Shown here piece by piece: positions 60,922-64,000 of a DNA stretch of 64,000 nucleotides; the first letter of the stretch is position 1; every line of letters begins with the position of its first letter. This DNA comes from Serinus canaria (Eukaryota > Chordata > Aves > Passeriformes > Fringillidae): assembly GCF_022539315.1 (NCBI RefSeq), contig NC_066343.1, forward strand, positions 42,670,466-42,734,465, given 5' to 3'. The notes under the pieces were generated by a model. That model made no database searches, was not told where the DNA came from, and saw only the letters and a program-made list of their open reading frames with translations. The position numbers were made by a program, and so were the translations under genes.

Positions 60922-60947
60922 ATTTGCATATTTGCAAATATGCAAAT
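60922..60947. promoter_or_regulatory. Perfect 26-bp palindrome with two inverted octamer motifs
   Basis: Starts atttgcat (60922-60929) and ends atgcaaat (60940-60947), the two orientations of the POU-factor octamer, around a tttgcaaa core. All 26 positions are self-complementary. Regulatory use is inference. Confidence 0.35.
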
Positions 60948-62591
60948 ACAGGAGCATTTCTTCCTAGCAGTTCTCAAGTAAACATTGGAGAATATCGTAA
61001 TTGCACAACTGAAATATATTACAATCTACATGGTGATTATCTTACAGAGGCCTCTAACACTGGAAAAATAAACTAAAGGACTAGGTGAAAGATAAAAAAA
61101 CTTGCCAATTACATTTTAATGAAGCATTCCTTCAGGATGACTTAGGATTGAGTTAATTGAACTTCATTCAGAAAATAACCTGTATCAACGTCTGGTACTG
61201 AAAATAATCCAGACTAGCTTTTTGCACCAGATAGCTAAATTATTGCAAATTTGATCATATGCAAAGAAAACAGTTGACTCTGCAGTTGCTTTTTGTGTAC
61301 AGTGCTTTTTGTGTAGATTGCTTTTGGACTGCATATGAACACAAAAACCAGGCACAAAAAGCATGTAACCAGGCTTGATGGTAAAGTTTTCAAAAGCACT
61401 CCAAACTGATCAGGCCACTACAGTAGGAAGTATCACAGCAAATCACCTCAGGTAAGCTACTCCCATGGAAACAAAGCCACCAAGCCTGGAAAAAAATCTC
61501 ATGACACAGCAGAGTTTTTTTCTCTCCACCTCAGTTTTCAGAGCAGTAGAGTTCTGCAGACTGTGTGTGTTTGAGAACCAAATCACTTCTGTATTAAGCT
61601 TTTGGTATGTCAAACATATTTAATACAGTTAATACTGAAAAAAACTGTATGATATAAACTGATTAAATAAATAAATCTTAACATCAAATTACCATGGTTA
61701 GAACCCAAACACCAAAGCCTAGAACACCACAGGTGAGAAATGCAAAGATGTTTTTCACACTTTACCTATTACTCCTACAATGACCAAAGAAAACAATTGC
61801 ATTCAAACACCTGGACAGGTATTTGGTGTCTCTTTTTGGCAAGTTGTCACTCACATCTTCATGACAGCTACTAAAAAATACACCATTCATATACTGGGAA
61901 ACAGGTGTCTGTATTCTTCCAATGCAGACTTCCTTTCCAATTTGCTTGGCGATGATGCAAAAGCACACATCACAGGAAGAGGTGGAGATGAAATAAACTG
62001 ACTCTGCAAATTCAGTATTGTAAGAAGTGCTAATGATCTAGCAATAAATATCTAGTTTTCTCAATCATACACAGTTTGCAACTTATGGATCAATTTTGTA
62101 ACTGAGAAGTCTGGCGGCTTTTCTCTCCAAAAAGGAGAGAGCACTTTGGCCTTAAACAAAAGATATTATTGTTCTCCATTACCTTGAAATGTCTTTGCAT
62201 TTGTTTCTTGTCCTGTATGCAAAGATTATCCAAGAAAGGGAGGAAACTAGCCACAATTTTTCAGGTTTATATTTAAAAAATTAAAATTAGATAGAAAAGC
62301 AATCTACTAACAAGTTAAGGTTCTGTCTTAAGAAGTAGAACTGTGCTTTTAATCTGATTTTTTTTCTGATTGCCAGCAAAACCAGTTACCACTCCTACAA
62401 AATAGTGGGGCAATGATGTGATGATATAAATGCCTGCAACAAACATGACAAAGCTTTCAGAAGCAAAGTTTTGTGATAGCAAGCTGAATAGCTACTCATG
62501 AATTAAAAATGGCTGAAAATATCATTAAGTTAATGGACACTGTAATCCAGGACACTCAGAGGTCTGAAAATTTGTGCCTCAGAAAAATTCT

Positions 62592-62740
62592 AAGTTGAAG
62601 GGAAAAAAACCAAAACCAGCAACCAAAAACCAAAGCAAACAAAAAAAAACCCTAAAAACTCCACCACCACAAAACAAACAAACAAAAAAGGCCACCAAGA
62701 AAACAAAACCAAACCAAAAAAATCCCCTAAATCTAAGAAA
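62592..62740. repeat. A/C-rich low-complexity tract
   Basis: About 150 bp dominated by A and C on the plus strand; the lysine-rich open frame here is compositional. Confidence 0.85.
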
Positions 62741-64000
62741 CACCCAACCTACTCCAGACCATCCAGGCTACTTCTACCATATTAATATTCAAGAGTTTGA
62801 TTTTTCCTATTGAACAGTAATTTCAAGTTGTCCAATGGTATAAAAATTGGAGCACTTACAGATATGTGAGGCCAAAACTCAAATTCTGAACTGACCTACA
62901 CAGTCTTGAGAAGCAGCTGGAACCAATGAAGGCAAGTTTGGTACCACCAAAGTCAGTTCTATTGCCAAGGACAGAAAACAGAAAAGGAAAAGATATGAGA
63001 CAGAAAGAATGATAATCAGCAAGCAGTGCAGTTACACTCATTTAATAAATCAGTTTAATCTTGCTTCATCATTGTTGTACCCAAAGTGTTCTTTAACATA
63101 ACAGAAGACGGCAACTAGTCAAAAGACTGCAAAGAAAATAGCTCAAAAGAGAAAATTTAACATTAATAATAACAACAACATAGTTCTCAGAGGAAGAAAA
63201 GTACTTTATAAAATGCACTTACTGCCCCAGTGGAAAGCTTTAAAGGTTAGCCATGCTCAGTATTATGTAATCAGTGAAACATCTGCTGCCCTGGAAACAT
63301 TCTTTGTTAGAGAACTCTTTCTGTAATTGGAAACTCCTTTGGAAAAAAGCCAAATATAGTAGCCTGAAACAAAACAAAACAGCAAAGAAAAAAGTCAAGA
63401 GACAAAAAGTCCGGTGGTTAAATTTCTTCTGGGAGCCCAAATATCCAAGATTGATTTCTGTAGTTATTTTGGTGCCTTTTTTAGGTCGGGGTGACTGGGA
63501 ACTAGGATTTGGTTTTCAGAGGACAAAGTAGAGATGAAAGCATGTTGCTTCAAATTCACCTGAGAGGTTACTCCAAGTAAGCAGTAAGAATCGGAGATAT
63601 TCTCTTTCTTATTGCTCTGTCTACTAAGCATTGAAATAGTTAAGTATTAATATTGAAATTACTTCACCAGAATCTCCACAGAGATTTGCCAGATCATAGA
63701 ATCATGGTTTGACTAGATTTCTGCTAGCCATCTACAATACAATCAGCCATACGTCACTTGAAATCGTCATCTAAGGGCTCTACAAAACCAGAGTGAAAAA
63801 CCCACTCACTGGTTTTGAAGAACACAATTTTCCTCATTTTTATCTTTTGGTAAAAAAGACCACACCACTGCAGGAAGGCATCTTTCCTCTCTGTAGGTCT
63901 CTTCATTGACATCTTCACCACATCAAACACAGGCTGCATCATCAATACGTTCACAGCCTCACAGCCTACCCCCACCCCACTGAACTCTTCTTGTGCCTAT

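Noticed and set aside
63693..63712. catagaatcatggtttga, like a CR1 terminal gattctatga written in reverse
   Set aside because: Only about 12 matching bases with no CR1 sequence next to it.

Overview
This window looks like nuclear DNA from a songbird (passerine). It is AT-rich with long introns. The repeats include CR1 LINE fragments (the dominant avian retroposon) and long-terminal-repeat elements of types I recognise from passerines. The organism call is inference from repeat content and from the bird-like version of the one gene present; no species can be named.

One protein-coding gene fills the window: DENND4A (DENN domain-containing 4A, also known as MYCPBP/IRLB), on the minus strand. 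I traced 32 coding exons, from the start codon at 52618 to the TAA at 4771-4773. All junctions fit GT-AG rules except one GC-AG intron, and the phases join without a break to give 5850 nt, i.e. 1949 residues plus stop when every exon is included. The start exon has a short 17-nt 5'UTR piece (52619-52635) and a good splice acceptor. The promoter and first non-coding exon must therefore lie further upstream, probably beyond 64000, and 52636-64000 is first-intron sequence.

Layout in transcription order: 52636-64000, 5' intron with an antisense CR1 tail and a perfect 26-bp octamer palindrome; 39075-52618, exons 1-9 (MABP, uDENN and cDENN regions); 28259-35442, exons 10-15 (end of cDENN, dDENN, linker); 25928-27805, exons 16-18 (PPR-like region); 16858-25600, exons 19-24, the low-complexity serine-rich middle, including three consecutive phase-1/1 exons and one 1136-nt exon; 4771-14193, exons 25-32 (paired-cysteine module and conserved C-terminal region).

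Mobile DNA: an LTR at 2372-3683 with exact 5-bp target duplications sits about 1.1 kb past the stop codon, antisense to the gene. A second LTR lies at 14577-15562, a degenerate third at about 32587-33820, and CR1 pieces occur at about 34513-35217, 38310-38830 and 59085-59400. A (GATA)n microsatellite abuts the likely branch point upstream of exon 21. I found no second gene, RNA gene or CRISPR. The window is an ordinary vertebrate locus; I see no evidence of a new biological system, though several splicing and repeat details deserve a check.
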